From: JAHIYU01 sp964476155
GTDB taxonomy: Bacteria > Krumholzibacteriota > Krumholzibacteriia > LZORAL124-64-63
Direction: 5' to 3'
Assembly: GCA_964476155.1 (NCBI GenBank)
Contig: CAYYYS010000041.1
Location: forward strand, 1-23,666
DNA: 23,666 nucleotides
The notes beneath the pieces are model-generated. The model did no database searches and had not been told where the DNA came from. It saw only the letters and a program-made list of their open reading frames with translations. The number at the start of each line of letters is the position of its first letter. Positions within the stretch are counted from its first letter, which is position 1. The position numbers were made by a program, and so were the translations under genes. Below are positions 7,437-15,548 of this stretch, piece after piece.

Positions 7437-8918
7437 ATGACGACCCTGAACAAGAACGGCGTGGAGCGTTACACCACCGCGGCGGCCGAGGTCATGAAGC
7501 GTCGCGCGGAGGACTGGCAAAAGATGAAGGCCGCGCGGTTCGACACCGTGGCGGTTCATGGTCTCTACACCATGCAGGAGGCCCTGGACTTCAATCAGGG
7601 TTCGACCATCGAGCCCATCTACATGTCATCATCCCAGAGCTACCGCGACAGCGACGAGATGGAAGCGGCGCTGAGCTACCAGATCCCCACCTGGTGCTAT
7701 TCGCGCATCGCCAATCCCACGCTCTACTATTTCGAGAACACGCTGGCCCTGATGGAGACCTACGGATCGGATATCGAGGCGACCTGCGTGGGCACCTCGT
7801 CGGGCATGTCGGCCATCTTCGCGGCGACCGACTCCTTCCTCGCGGTTGATCCGAAGAACCCGACCGCGCCGCGCAACTTCGTCTCCACCTGCCAGGTCTA
7901 CGGCGGCACCTTCCAGCAGTTCGACGTGCGTCGTCGCCAGGAACAGGGCATCGACTGTCGCTGGGTCGTCAACTCCAACGACATGGACGAGTGGGAATCG
8001 AAGATCGACGAGAACACGCGCTTCGTGTACGGCGAGCTGCCGTCGAACCCGGGTCAGGCGTTTTTCGACCTGCGCAAGGTCATCGAGATCGCCCACGCCA
8101 AGGGTGTGCCCGTGATCATCGACAACACCGTGGGCACCCCGGCCCTGCTGCGCCCGCTGACGATGGGCGCCGACGTGGTGATCCAGTCGGTGACGAAGAC
8201 CCTGACCTCGTCGGGCTTCGGAATCGCCGGCGCGGTGATCGCGCGCAAGAACATCGTGAGCAACTTCGGTTCGGACGCCATGAAGGCCGACTACGCCATG
8301 TACCTCAAGGCCTTGCCCAACCGCGACTTCGGACAGAACCTGTCGCCCATGAACGCCATCCTCTCGCTCAACGATATGCGCACCCTGCGCAGCAAGGTCG
8401 ACCTGTTCAGCCGCAATACGCAGAAGGTGGCGGAGTTCCTGGAGGCGCATCCCAAGGTTGAATCGGTGTCCTACCTGGGACTGCCCAGTCATCCGCTGCA
8501 CGAACTGGCCGGCGAGTACCTGTTCCTGGCCGACGCCGAATACGACGACCAGTACGGCAAGCCGACCAACCGCTACGGTCACCTCATGTCGTTCTGCGTG
8601 GCCGGCGGCGCGGCCAACACCCGCGCCATGTTCGACGGTATGCAGCGCATCTGGCGCGCGACCGACCTGGGGCGCGTCAAGTCCGTGGCCACGATCCCGG
8701 CCATCTCGACCCACTCGCAGCAGGGCGAAGATGGACGCGCCCTGGCATCGATCCCGCCCAACATGGTTCGGTTGTGCGTGGGCGGCGAACATGCCGACGA
8801 CATCATCGGCGACCTGGATCAGGCCCTGGCGTCCATCGACGGCGGCACCGCGCGCCGGACACCGTCTGGCTTCTCGTTCGGCGGCGCGTCCCACTCGTCG
8901 GTCACGGAAGGGGACTGA
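7437..8918 (+). CDS. Cys/Met metabolism PLP-dependent enzyme (sulfhydrylase / gamma-synthase type)
   Basis: The product has 493 residues and belongs to PLP fold type I, Cys/Met metabolism family. Visible motifs are YSRIANPT (88-95), SSGMSAI (121-127), the cofactor Asp in IIDNT (227-231), and the Schiff-base lysine in QSVTK (K254) followed by TLTSSGFGIAG. Relatives make homocysteine or cystathionine from activated homoserine, or cleave methionine or cystathionine. It is some 60-90 residues longer than a typical family member, mainly through an N-terminal extension (about 1-50) and a Ser/Gly-rich tail. It is translationally packed between lrp (1 base) and thrC (1 base). Since the following genes appear to make O-phosphohomoserine and threonine, a role at the methionine/threonine branch point is likely, but the exact substrate is uncertain. 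Confidence 0.8.
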   Translation: MTTLNKNGVERYTTAAAEVMKRRAEDWQKMKAARFDTVAVHGLYTMQEALDFNQGSTIEPIYMSSSQSYRDSDEMEAALSYQIPTWCYSRIANPTLYYFENTLALMETYGSDIEATCVGTSSGMSAIFAATDSFLAVDPKNPTAPRNFVSTCQVYGGTFQQFDVRRRQEQGIDCRWVVNSNDMDEWESKIDENTRFVYGELPSNPGQAFFDLRKVIEIAHAKGVPVIIDNTVGTPALLRPLTMGADVVIQSVTKTLTSSGFGIAGAVIARKNIVSNFGSDAMKADYAMYLKALPNRDFGQNLSPMNAILSLNDMRTLRSKVDLFSRNTQKVAEFLEAHPKVESVSYLGLPSHPLHELAGEYLFLADAEYDDQYGKPTNRYGHLMSFCVAGGAANTRAMFDGMQRIWRATDLGRVKSVATIPAISTHSQQGEDGRALASIPPNMVRLCVGGEHADDIIGDLDQALASIDGGTARRTPSGFSFGGASHSSVTEGD

Positions 8919-8919
8919 C

Positions 8920-10281
8920 ATGGCGTTGCAGTACTACAGCACCAACCTCAACGCCCCCCACGTGCCGGTGGGTTCGGCGCTGCTGCAGGGACAGGCCGGC
9001 GACCGCGGGCTGTTCATGCCCGAGACCGTCCAGCTTCTCTCCAGGGATCTGCTCAAGCGGGCGCGGGATCTCTCCTACCCCGAGTTGGCCGTCGAGATTC
9101 TCACCCCGTACGTCGAAGGCACCTTCAACCGCGACGAACTGGCCGAGATCTGCCACGACGCCTACGACTTCGACATCCCCCTGGAATGCGTGACCGGCAA
9201 TCGTCACGTCATGTGCCTCGACCAGGGGCCGACCGCCTCGTTCAAGGACTTCGCGGCGCGGTTCATGGGCCGGGCCCTGGGGCGGCTGGTGGCGGCGCGC
9301 GGCGAGGATCTGCTGATCCTCACGGCGACCTCCGGCGACACGGGCTCGGCGGTGGCCAGCGCCTTCCAGGGCGTGCCGGGCATCAAGGTACTCGTGCTCT
9401 TCCCCATCAAGGAAGTGAGCGACCGCCAGCGCAAGCAGATGACGACCCTCGGCGGCAACATCGCCACGCTGGCGCTGCCCGGTAAGTTCGACGACTGCCA
9501 GGCCCTGGTGAAGCGCGCCTTCTCGGACCCCGACCTGACCGACATGAACCTCTCGTCGGCCAACTCGATCAACATCGGGCGGCTGTTGCCCCAGTCGGTC
9601 TACTACACCTACGCCGCCTCGCGACTGGTCGACGTGGCCGGCGGCGAAGAGGTCGTCTTCTCGGTGCCGTCGGGCAACTTCGGCGACATGATGGGCGGCA
9701 TGCTGGCGATGCACGGCGGGTTGCCGGTGCGGCGGTTCATCATCGCGACCAACGCCAACGACGAGGTGCCGCGTTTCCTGGCGACCGGACAGTACGGCAA
9801 GTTGGAACCGTCGCTGACGTGCATCTCCAACGCCATGAACGTGGGACACCCGTCGAACCTGGCGCGCCTGGTCGCCCTGTACGGCGGCCGCATGGACGAG
9901 ACCGGCACGATCCACGAAGCGCCGGACATGGACCGCATGCGCGGCGACCTCTACTCGGTGAGCATCGACGACGCCGAGACGCGTCGCACGATCAAGGAAA
10001 CCTACGAGCAGCACGGCGCCATGCTCGAACCCCACGGTGCGGTGGGCTGGGCCGGTCTGTTGCGCTACTTCGCGGACACCCCGACCGACGCGGACGCCAC
10101 GGCCGTCTGTCTCGAGACCGCCCATCCCGCCAAGTTCCCCGACGAGGTACGCGCCCTGACCGGCGCCGAGCCTCCCCTGCCGCCGAGTCTGGCGGGCATC
10201 GAGGATCTGGTCGAAGCCTACGGCGAAATGCCGGTGGACTACGACGCGTTCAAGTCGCACCTGATCAAGGAGTACCGATAG
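8920..10281 (+). CDS. thrC: Threonine synthase
   Basis: The product has 453 residues from the ATG at 8920, one base after the preceding stop and with GAAGGGG upstream. The N-terminal domain is typical of ThrC (LQGQAGDRGLFMPE, about 22-35). The PLP lysine lies in TASFKDFAARF (K109). The phosphate-binding loop is TATSGDTGSAVASAF, and downstream are VPSGNFGDMM and NAMNVGHPSNLARL. The enzyme converts O-phospho-L-homoserine to threonine in the cytoplasm. Length and motifs fit the E. coli-like class. It abuts the putative homoserine kinase directly (stop TAG, then ATG), which would supply its substrate. Identification is confident. Confidence 0.95.
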   Translation: MALQYYSTNLNAPHVPVGSALLQGQAGDRGLFMPETVQLLSRDLLKRARDLSYPELAVEILTPYVEGTFNRDELAEICHDAYDFDIPLECVTGNRHVMCLDQGPTASFKDFAARFMGRALGRLVAARGEDLLILTATSGDTGSAVASAFQGVPGIKVLVLFPIKEVSDRQRKQMTTLGGNIATLALPGKFDDCQALVKRAFSDPDLTDMNLSSANSINIGRLLPQSVYYTYAASRLVDVAGGEEVVFSVPSGNFGDMMGGMLAMHGGLPVRRFIIATNANDEVPRFLATGQYGKLEPSLTCISNAMNVGHPSNLARLVALYGGRMDETGTIHEAPDMDRMRGDLYSVSIDDAETRRTIKETYEQHGAMLEPHGAVGWAGLLRYFADTPTDADATAVCLETAHPAKFPDEVRALTGAEPPLPPSLAGIEDLVEAYGEMPVDYDAFKSHLIKEYR

Positions 10282-11511
10282 ATGAAGTCGATCGTGATCC
10301 TGGGCGACGGCATGTCCGACAAGCCCCAGACGCAGCTCGGCGGCCAGACCCCGCTGCAGGCCGCCCAGACACCGGCCATGGACCGGGTGGCCCGCGAAGG
10401 CCGCACCGGCACATTCTCCACCGTCCCCGAGGGCATGCCTTTCGGCTCGGCGGTGGCCAACCTGTCGGTATTCGGCTACGACCCGCACGCGACCTTCCAG
10501 GGACGCGGCGTCCTCGAGGCCGCCAGCCTGGGCGTCGAGCTCGAGCCGGGCGACGTGGCCATGCGCGTCAACCTGCTCACCCTCAACGACGACGGCGCCA
10601 TCAAAAACCATCACTCCGGACACATCAGCAGCGAAGAATCGGCCGAGATGATCGCCATGCTCAACGAGGAACTCGGCGGCGGCGATCAGCCGGTCGTCTT
10701 CCATCACGGCATCAGCTATCGCCACGTGATGGTGCTGAAGGGCTGGGGATCGTCCGCGTTCAAGAGCGCGCCGCCCCACGACCACGTGAACGAAGCGGCG
10801 GCCGACCTGCTGTGGTCGCCCAAGGACGACAGCGCCGAGGCCGCGGAAACCACAGCGCGGCTGATCGTGCTCTACGAGCACTCGCGTGAGTTACTGCCCA
10901 CCCATCCGGTAAACGTAAAGCGCCGCGAGAATGGCCAGGACATGGCCATGGCCATCTGGCCCTGGTCGCCGGGCGTGCGCCCGTCGATGGGCACGTTCGG
11001 AGACCTGTTCGGCAAGACCGGCGCGGTAATCTCGGCCGTGGATCTGGTGCGCGGCCTGGGCCGACTGGCCGGGCTCGACGTGATCAAGGTTCCCGGCGCT
11101 ACCGGGCTTTGGGACACCAATTACGAGGGCAAGGTGGCGGCCGCCCTGGACGCCATCGAAAAGGTCGACTTCGTGTACCTGCACCTGGAGGCCACCGACG
11201 AGGCATCCCACGCGCAGGACCTGGACCTCAAGATCAAGTGCATCGAATACCTCGACCAGCGCGTGGTCGCGCCGGTGCTCGACGGACTGGAAAAACGTGG
11301 CGTCGAGGCCGTGGTCTCGGTCCTCCCCGATCACCCGACCTTCGTATCGGACCTGGGCAAGCACGGCAACGACCCGGTGCCGGTGGCCATCTGGGATCCG
11401 CGCAACGCAGCCGACGGTGTCGAGGCCTACGACGAAGAGTCTGTTTTAGCGGGGGAGCTGGGACATATGGAGGGCGATACGTTCATCAAGGGAGCCTTGG
11501 GGGTCTCTTAG
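10282..11511 (+). CDS. Putative homoserine kinase, phosphoglycerate-mutase-like (alkaline phosphatase superfamily)
   Basis: The product has 409 residues and starts immediately after the thrC stop. It belongs to the archaeal-type cofactor-independent phosphoglycerate mutase family. Metal-binding and core motifs are ILGDGMSDKP (6-15), GSAVANLSVFGYDP (55-68), GRGVLEAASLG (75-85), IKNHHSGHISSEE (107-119), LEATDEASHAQD, and the final LPDHPTFVSDLGKHGNDPVPVAIW region. A subgroup of this family, found beside thrC in genomes lacking GHMP-type ThrB, is proposed to be a homoserine kinase (the TIGR02535 definition). Its place here at the end of a lrp-PLP-thrC operon supports that over a glycolytic mutase. 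One oddity is that the residue after the presumed reactive Ser56 is Ala, where relatives I recall have Asp or Glu. Confidence 0.8.
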   Translation: MKSIVILGDGMSDKPQTQLGGQTPLQAAQTPAMDRVAREGRTGTFSTVPEGMPFGSAVANLSVFGYDPHATFQGRGVLEAASLGVELEPGDVAMRVNLLTLNDDGAIKNHHSGHISSEESAEMIAMLNEELGGGDQPVVFHHGISYRHVMVLKGWGSSAFKSAPPHDHVNEAAADLLWSPKDDSAEAAETTARLIVLYEHSRELLPTHPVNVKRRENGQDMAMAIWPWSPGVRPSMGTFGDLFGKTGAVISAVDLVRGLGRLAGLDVIKVPGATGLWDTNYEGKVAAALDAIEKVDFVYLHLEATDEASHAQDLDLKIKCIEYLDQRVVAPVLDGLEKRGVEAVVSVLPDHPTFVSDLGKHGNDPVPVAIWDPRNAADGVEAYDEESVLAGELGHMEGDTFIKGALGVS

Positions 11512-11535
11512 TGTTCTGATATAACGACACGTCCC

Positions 11536-11775
11536 GCCGATTCCATGCGAAACCTGGGTGATCGTCGCTGACGAATCGGTGATGTCGTCGACGATCCCCT
11601 GCAGGCACCCGGCCATCTCTTCGACCACTTTGATGCCGTCATCGGAATTGCCCAGGGCCTTGTCGATCAGATTCTGGGTATCCCGCGCCGCGGTGGCGCT
11701 GCCCGCTGCAAGATTGCGAACCTCTTCGGCCACCACGGCGAGGTCGTCGTCGCCGACGCCATCGTGGGTGTCCAC
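11536..11775 (-). pseudogene. Degenerate methyl-accepting chemotaxis protein fragment
   Basis: Read on the minus strand, about 75 residues match the MCP signalling domain just after the hairpin tip: LAVVAEEVRNLAAGSATAAR, then TQNLIDKAL, VVEEMAG and IVDDITDSS. The conserved hairpin (NAAIEAARAGE-like) that must precede it is missing. There is an in-frame TGA at 11812-11814, no ribosome site, no membrane or sensor domain, and the homology dissolves near 11540 before the frame runs antisense into the kinase gene. This is therefore a remnant and not a functional receptor. The recognisable codons suggest the loss is not ancient, or that the fragment arrived by a rearrangement. Confidence 0.75.
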
Positions 11776-11878
11776 TCTCCGGGTTACACGATCACCGTCG
11801 TGCTGAAGTAATCATCCCCTGGCAGAGCCGGGGGGTCTCCCGCTTATGCCAGCATGCTGACGAAAAGGCATCCCCCCG

Positions 11879-11912
11879 AAAAAACCGAAGCCGCCGAGTA
11901 TAACCCGGCGGC
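11879..11912 (-). terminator. Intrinsic terminator after the STAS gene
   Basis: The minus-strand stem GCCGCCG/CGGCGGC (11906-11912 and 11890-11896) extends inward through a U-G wobble and two more pairs to a 3-base loop. It is followed by TTCGG and six T (11879-11884 as A on the plus strand). It lies about 36 bases after the STAS stop. Confidence 0.8.
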
Positions 11913-11947
11913 CCCAATAAACCAAGCTTGTCAACCGACTAGTGACC

Positions 11948-12289
11948 CTACTTCCCAAACGAAGCCACAGCCTCATCCTCGGTCTCATAAGTCTCAAAAA
12001 CCAGTTTCAACTGCGTCACGTTCAGGATGTTGTCGATCCGGCTGCTGACGTCGCAGATCTTCATTATCCCGCCGTTCTTTTTCAACGAATGGAAGCCGGA
12101 AACCAGTACGCCCAGGCCCGTGGAGTTGATCCAGTTGACCTTGGACATGTTGAGCACTACATCCACATAGCCCTCGTTGATGAGGGTCTTGATTTCGGAA
12201 TGGAAAAGCTCATGGTCATCGCCGCCCATGATCTTGCCGGAGAGATTCAGGACCATGATTTCGCCCTGAGGCTTCTCGTTGATCTTCAA
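11948..12289 (-). CDS. STAS-domain anti-sigma factor antagonist-like protein
   Basis: The product has 113 residues. I chose the TTG start at 12289-12287 because AGGAGG lies 6 bases upstream; a GTG at 12292 would leave only 3 bases. It is a single STAS domain: IMVLNLSGKIMGGDD (11-25), DVVLNMSKVNWINSTGLGVLV (43-63), and GIMKICDVSSRIDNIL further on. Ser56/Thr57 in NSTGLG occupy the site where SpoIIAA-type antagonists are phosphorylated. Such proteins work by partner switching with an HPK-like kinase/anti-sigma factor, but no partner gene is present here. The gene stands alone, divergent from the memo operon, with its own terminator. Control of a sigma factor or a signalling output is plausible but unproven. 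Confidence 0.87.
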   Translation of the reverse strand: MKINEKPQGEIMVLNLSGKIMGGDDHELFHSEIKTLINEGYVDVVLNMSKVNWINSTGLGVLVSGFHSLKKNGGIMKICDVSSRIDNILNVTQLKLVFETYETEDEAVASFGK

Positions 12290-12472
12290 CACAACCCTCC
12301 TCAAATGAGGTGTGGTTCATTCGCAAAACATGCATCTATCGTTTAGCGCCTACTCAGGATGAGGCCATATCGTCCGAAACGCAAGCCCAAACGCGGCTTT
12401 ACTCGATCAGGCCGAGTCTGGACCTGGTCTGCTCCGGTCTGCTAGAGTACCCACAACCGAGGAGGTTGCCCC

Positions 12473-13342
12473 GTGAGCCACACAAACATCCGACCAGCCG
12501 CCCTGGCCGGGACCTGGTATCCGGGAAGCCCGGCGGTCCTGGCCGACGAGATCCGTCGCTTCATGGCCGAAGCCGACCGGGCCAAACTTCCCACGGGCCG
12601 CCCCGTCGTCCTGCTCGTCCCCCACGCGGGTTACGCCTACAGCGGCCCCACCGCCGGCCGCGGCTGGGGGCTGCTGGCCGGCCTCGACTACGACCGGGTC
12701 TTCGTCCTGGCACCCAACCATCGCCACCCGTTGCAGCAGATCTCCTATCCCGAGGTGGAGGCCTATGCCACCCCCCTGGGCGATGTCCCCGTGGACCGGA
12801 TCGCCTGTGACTGTCTCGCCGACTGTGAGGCCTTCCGGTGCGATCCCGTCGCCCACGAACACGAGCACGCAGAGGAGATCCAGCTCCCCTTCCTGCAGAC
12901 GATCCTGGCTCCCGAGACTCCGATCATACCGTTGCTCGTCCCACGCCTGACCGGTGAACAGCGCTTCGCGGCCGCCGCGGCCCTGGGCGCCTTCGTGGAC
13001 GGGCGGTCCCTCTTCGTGATCTCGACGGACATGACACACTATGGTGCCGATTACGGCTACGTACCCTTCGCTGAAGACATACCCGACAATCTGCGCCGAC
13101 TGGACATGGACGCCCTGGCTGCCGTGGCCGACTGGGACGCGGCGCGGCTGCTGGACTACGGCCGTAAGACGGGCATCACCATGTGCGGTCTCGAGGCCAC
13201 CGCGCTGGTCATGTCGCTGCCCTGGGCCGGCCGGCCGCAAACGGCCCTGATCGACTACACCCGTAGCGGCGACCGCGACGACGACTACGCGTTCTCCGTG
13301 AGCTACGCCGCGGTCGTGGGATGCCTGGAGGACTCCGTATGA
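12473..13342 (+). CDS. Memo-family protein (AmmeMemoRadiSam system protein B)
   Basis: The product has 289 residues from the GTG at 12473, with AGGAGG 7 bases upstream. It opens with RPAALAGTWYPG, the standard Memo N-terminus. The metal-site residues of the family are visible as H51 (PHAGYAYSGPTAG), H83 (APNHRHP) and C238 (GITMCG). EHEHAEEIQLPFL (129-141) and STDMTHYG (184-191) are the other hallmarks. Memo resembles extradiol/LigB-type non-heme iron dioxygenases, but the bacterial reaction is not established. Its stop overlaps the AMMECR1 start by 4 bases (ATGA), so the two are translationally coupled. The radical SAM enzyme that usually completes the trio is absent from the window. Confidence 0.9.
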   Translation: MSHTNIRPAALAGTWYPGSPAVLADEIRRFMAEADRAKLPTGRPVVLLVPHAGYAYSGPTAGRGWGLLAGLDYDRVFVLAPNHRHPLQQISYPEVEAYATPLGDVPVDRIACDCLADCEAFRCDPVAHEHEHAEEIQLPFLQTILAPETPIIPLLVPRLTGEQRFAAAAALGAFVDGRSLFVISTDMTHYGADYGYVPFAEDIPDNLRRLDMDALAAVADWDAARLLDYGRKTGITMCGLEATALVMSLPWAGRPQTALIDYTRSGDRDDDYAFSVSYAAVVGCLEDSV

Positions 13343-13896
13343 GCGCACCGCTGACCGCCGACGAGAAGACCTATCTGCTCACGCTGGCCCGCGGCGTGAT
13401 CACCGCCGAAGCCGTCGGCGAGCGTGGCCCCATCCCCGAAGCGCGCACCGCCGGCCTGTCCGAAAACCGGGGCGCGTTCGTCACCCTGCATCGTGGCGGA
13501 CAGTTGCGCGGCTGCATCGGCTATATCGAAGGCATAAAGCCGCTGGTCGGCACGGTGGCGGACAATGCATTGTCGGCTGCTTTTCGCGATCCGCGTTTCG
13601 CGCCCGTCGGCGCCGGTGAAGTCGGCGACCTGCGCATCGAGATCTCCGCGCTCACGCCCCTGCGACCGGTCGACCACTGGCGCGACATCGAGATCCCCCG
13701 CCACGGCGTGGTTCTGGCGTGCGGCCCGCGCCGTTCCGTCTTCCTGCCCCAGGTGGCCGCCGAAGAGGGGTGGGATCGTGACACCATGCTGTCTCATCTG
13801 GCCATGAAGGCCGGGCTTGAACCGGACGCCTGGCGCGAGGGCGCGTCATTCCAGGTTTTCGAAGCCGAGGTCTTTGCCGAGGAGGAGACCGCGTGA
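13339..13896 (+). CDS. AMMECR1-domain protein (AmmeMemoRadiSam system protein A)
   Basis: The product has 185 residues from the ATG at 13339, with GGAGG 8 bases upstream and a 4-base overlap with the Memo gene. It is a complete AMMECR1 domain: GAFVTLHRGGQLRGCIGYIE (45-64) contains the invariant LRGCIG. It is followed by ADNALSAAFRDPRF (74-87), RIEISALTPL (99-108) and FLPQVAAEEGWD (135-146). The biochemical role of AMMECR1 is unknown. In prokaryotes it is repeatedly adjacent or fused to Memo and a radical SAM protein, and a shared modification pathway has been proposed. Its stop overlaps the CstA start by 4 bases (GTGA), an unusual partner. Confidence 0.92.
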   Translation: MSAPLTADEKTYLLTLARGVITAEAVGERGPIPEARTAGLSENRGAFVTLHRGGQLRGCIGYIEGIKPLVGTVADNALSAAFRDPRFAPVGAGEVGDLRIEISALTPLRPVDHWRDIEIPRHGVVLACGPRRSVFLPQVAAEEGWDRDTMLSHLAMKAGLEPDAWREGASFQVFEAEVFAEEETA

Positions 13897-15548
13897 ACAC
13901 CCTCTGGATCGGCGCGGCCCTGATCGTGTGGTTGATGCTCGGCTACCGCGTCTACGGGCGCTGGATCGCCCGACGCCTCATCGAACCCGACGATGCCACG
14001 CCGGCCCCCAGCGTGGCCCAGGCCGACGACCTCGATTTCCACGCCGCCAAGACACCCGTTCTCTTCGGCCACCATTTCTCGTCGATTGCCGGGGCGGGTC
14101 CCATCGTGGGACCGTTGCTGGGCGTAATGATCTTCGGCTGGCTGCCGGCGCTGCTGTGGGTGGCGATCGGCGCGGTATTCATGGGTGCGGTCCACGACTA
14201 CGTGTCGCTCATGGCCTCGGTGCGCAACCGGGGCGTATCTGTCGGTGAAATCGCCGAGCAAACCATGGGGCGACGCGCGCGGTTGGTCCTGTCGATCTTC
14301 CTGTGGTGCGCACTGGTGCTGGTGATCGCCGTTTTCGGCGTGATCACGGCCCGCACCTTCACCACGCAGCCTGCGATCGTTCTGCCCACGTTCGGCTTGA
14401 TCGGGCTGTCGATGATCTTCGGGAAGCTGGTCCTGCGCGGCGACGCACGCCTGGGACCGGCGACCGTGCTGGCACTACTGGGATTGGCCGGTCTGATCTG
14501 GCTCGGCCAACGCATCCCGATCGATCTGGGCGAATCGGTGCTGGGCCTGCCCGCGGTGACCTTCTGGTTCTGGATGCTGATGGTCTATTGCGTGGCGGCG
14601 TCGATTCTACCGGTGTGGCTGCTGCTGCAGCCCCGAGACTACCTGAGCACATGGATCCTGTACTTGGGCCTCGGCGGCGGCTTGGCGGGACTGCTGGTCC
14701 TGCACCCGGACATCGGCGCGCCCGCATTCACCCGCTTCCACACGGGTTCTGGTCCCATATGGCCCATGCTCTGCGTGATGATCGCCTGTGGTGCCATCAG
14801 CGGCTTCCACTCCCTGGTGGCCAGCGGGACGACCAGCAAACAGCTCGCCCGCGAATCCGACGGTCTGCGCGTGGGCTACGGCGCCATGATCCTCGAAGCC
14901 GGACTGGCCGGGCTGGTCATCCTCATCGCCGCGGGCGCCCTGGGTTGGGACACCGCCGTGATCCCGGCCGCCGGCAGTCTGCAATACCTGATGTCCAACG
15001 AAGGCGGCGGTCCCATCGTGGCCTTCGCCACCGGTCTGAGCCGGCTAGTGGACGCGCTGCCGCTGCTGACCGCACCGATCGGCCTCTTCTTCGGCCTGCT
15101 GATGATCAACGCGTTCGTGATCACTACCCTGGACACGTCCACGCGCCTGGCACGCTTCGTCATGCAGGAGCTCGGTGCCGGTGTGCCGTGGCTCGCCAAC
15201 CGTTGGGTCGCCACGCTGGTCACCGTCGTGACCGCGGGCTGGCTCGGCGCCAGCGACAGTTACACGCGGATCTGGCCCGTTTTCGGCGCAACGAATCAGC
15301 TTGTGGCGGCCTTGTCGCTGATCGTGGTGTCGAGCTGGCTGGTGGGCTTACGCAAACCGCGCCTGGTGACCCTTGTCCCCGCTCTGTTCATGCTGGCGAC
15401 CACGGTGGCCGCGCTGGTCTGGCAGGCGCGACAGTTCGCCAAGAATGGACAGAACCTTTTGGCCACGACAGCCGTATGTCTCGTGGTTCTGGCCCTTTTC
15501 ATAGCTTGGGAAGCCCGCGCCCTGCTGCGGAGGCCATCGGCCATTTAG
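13893..15548 (+). CDS. cstA: CstA-family carbon-starvation peptide/pyruvate transporter
   Basis: The product is a 551-residue polytopic inner-membrane protein, started by a GTG that overlaps the AMMECR1 stop; AGGAGG is just upstream. About 13-15 hydrophobic segments are visible. The family signatures are FGHHFSSIAGAGPIVGPLLG near residue 60, VHDYVSLMASVRNRG near 108, and the GATNQLVAALSL segment near the C-terminus. CstA-type proteins import peptides or pyruvate when carbon is scarce. It is shorter than E. coli CstA (about 700 residues) and lacks that protein's C-terminal part, as many non-proteobacterial homologues do. Translational coupling to AMMECR1 suggests shared control, but a functional link is not known. 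The substrate is unresolved. Confidence 0.88.
   Translation: MNTLWIGAALIVWLMLGYRVYGRWIARRLIEPDDATPAPSVAQADDLDFHAAKTPVLFGHHFSSIAGAGPIVGPLLGVMIFGWLPALLWVAIGAVFMGAVHDYVSLMASVRNRGVSVGEIAEQTMGRRARLVLSIFLWCALVLVIAVFGVITARTFTTQPAIVLPTFGLIGLSMIFGKLVLRGDARLGPATVLALLGLAGLIWLGQRIPIDLGESVLGLPAVTFWFWMLMVYCVAASILPVWLLLQPRDYLSTWILYLGLGGGLAGLLVLHPDIGAPAFTRFHTGSGPIWPMLCVMIACGAISGFHSLVASGTTSKQLARESDGLRVGYGAMILEAGLAGLVILIAAGALGWDTAVIPAAGSLQYLMSNEGGGPIVAFATGLSRLVDALPLLTAPIGLFFGLLMINAFVITTLDTSTRLARFVMQELGAGVPWLANRWVATLVTVVTAGWLGASDSYTRIWPVFGATNQLVAALSLIVVSSWLVGLRKPRLVTLVPALFMLATTVAALVWQARQFAKNGQNLLATTAVCLVVLALFIAWEARALLRRPSAI

Noticed and set aside
8458..8919. N-terminal extension of threonine synthase inside the PLP-enzyme gene
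   Set aside because: It is the alternate frame of the PLP enzyme; ThrC homology starts at the ATG at 8920, which has its own ribosome site.
8902..10881. 659-codon minus-strand frame across thrC and the kinase gene
   Set aside because: Antisense shadow spanning two confident genes; no start site or domain.
12299..12310. Hairpin masking the STAS ribosome site (CCTCA/TGAGG)
   Set aside because: Only 2 bases separate the arms, too few for the full stem to form in RNA.
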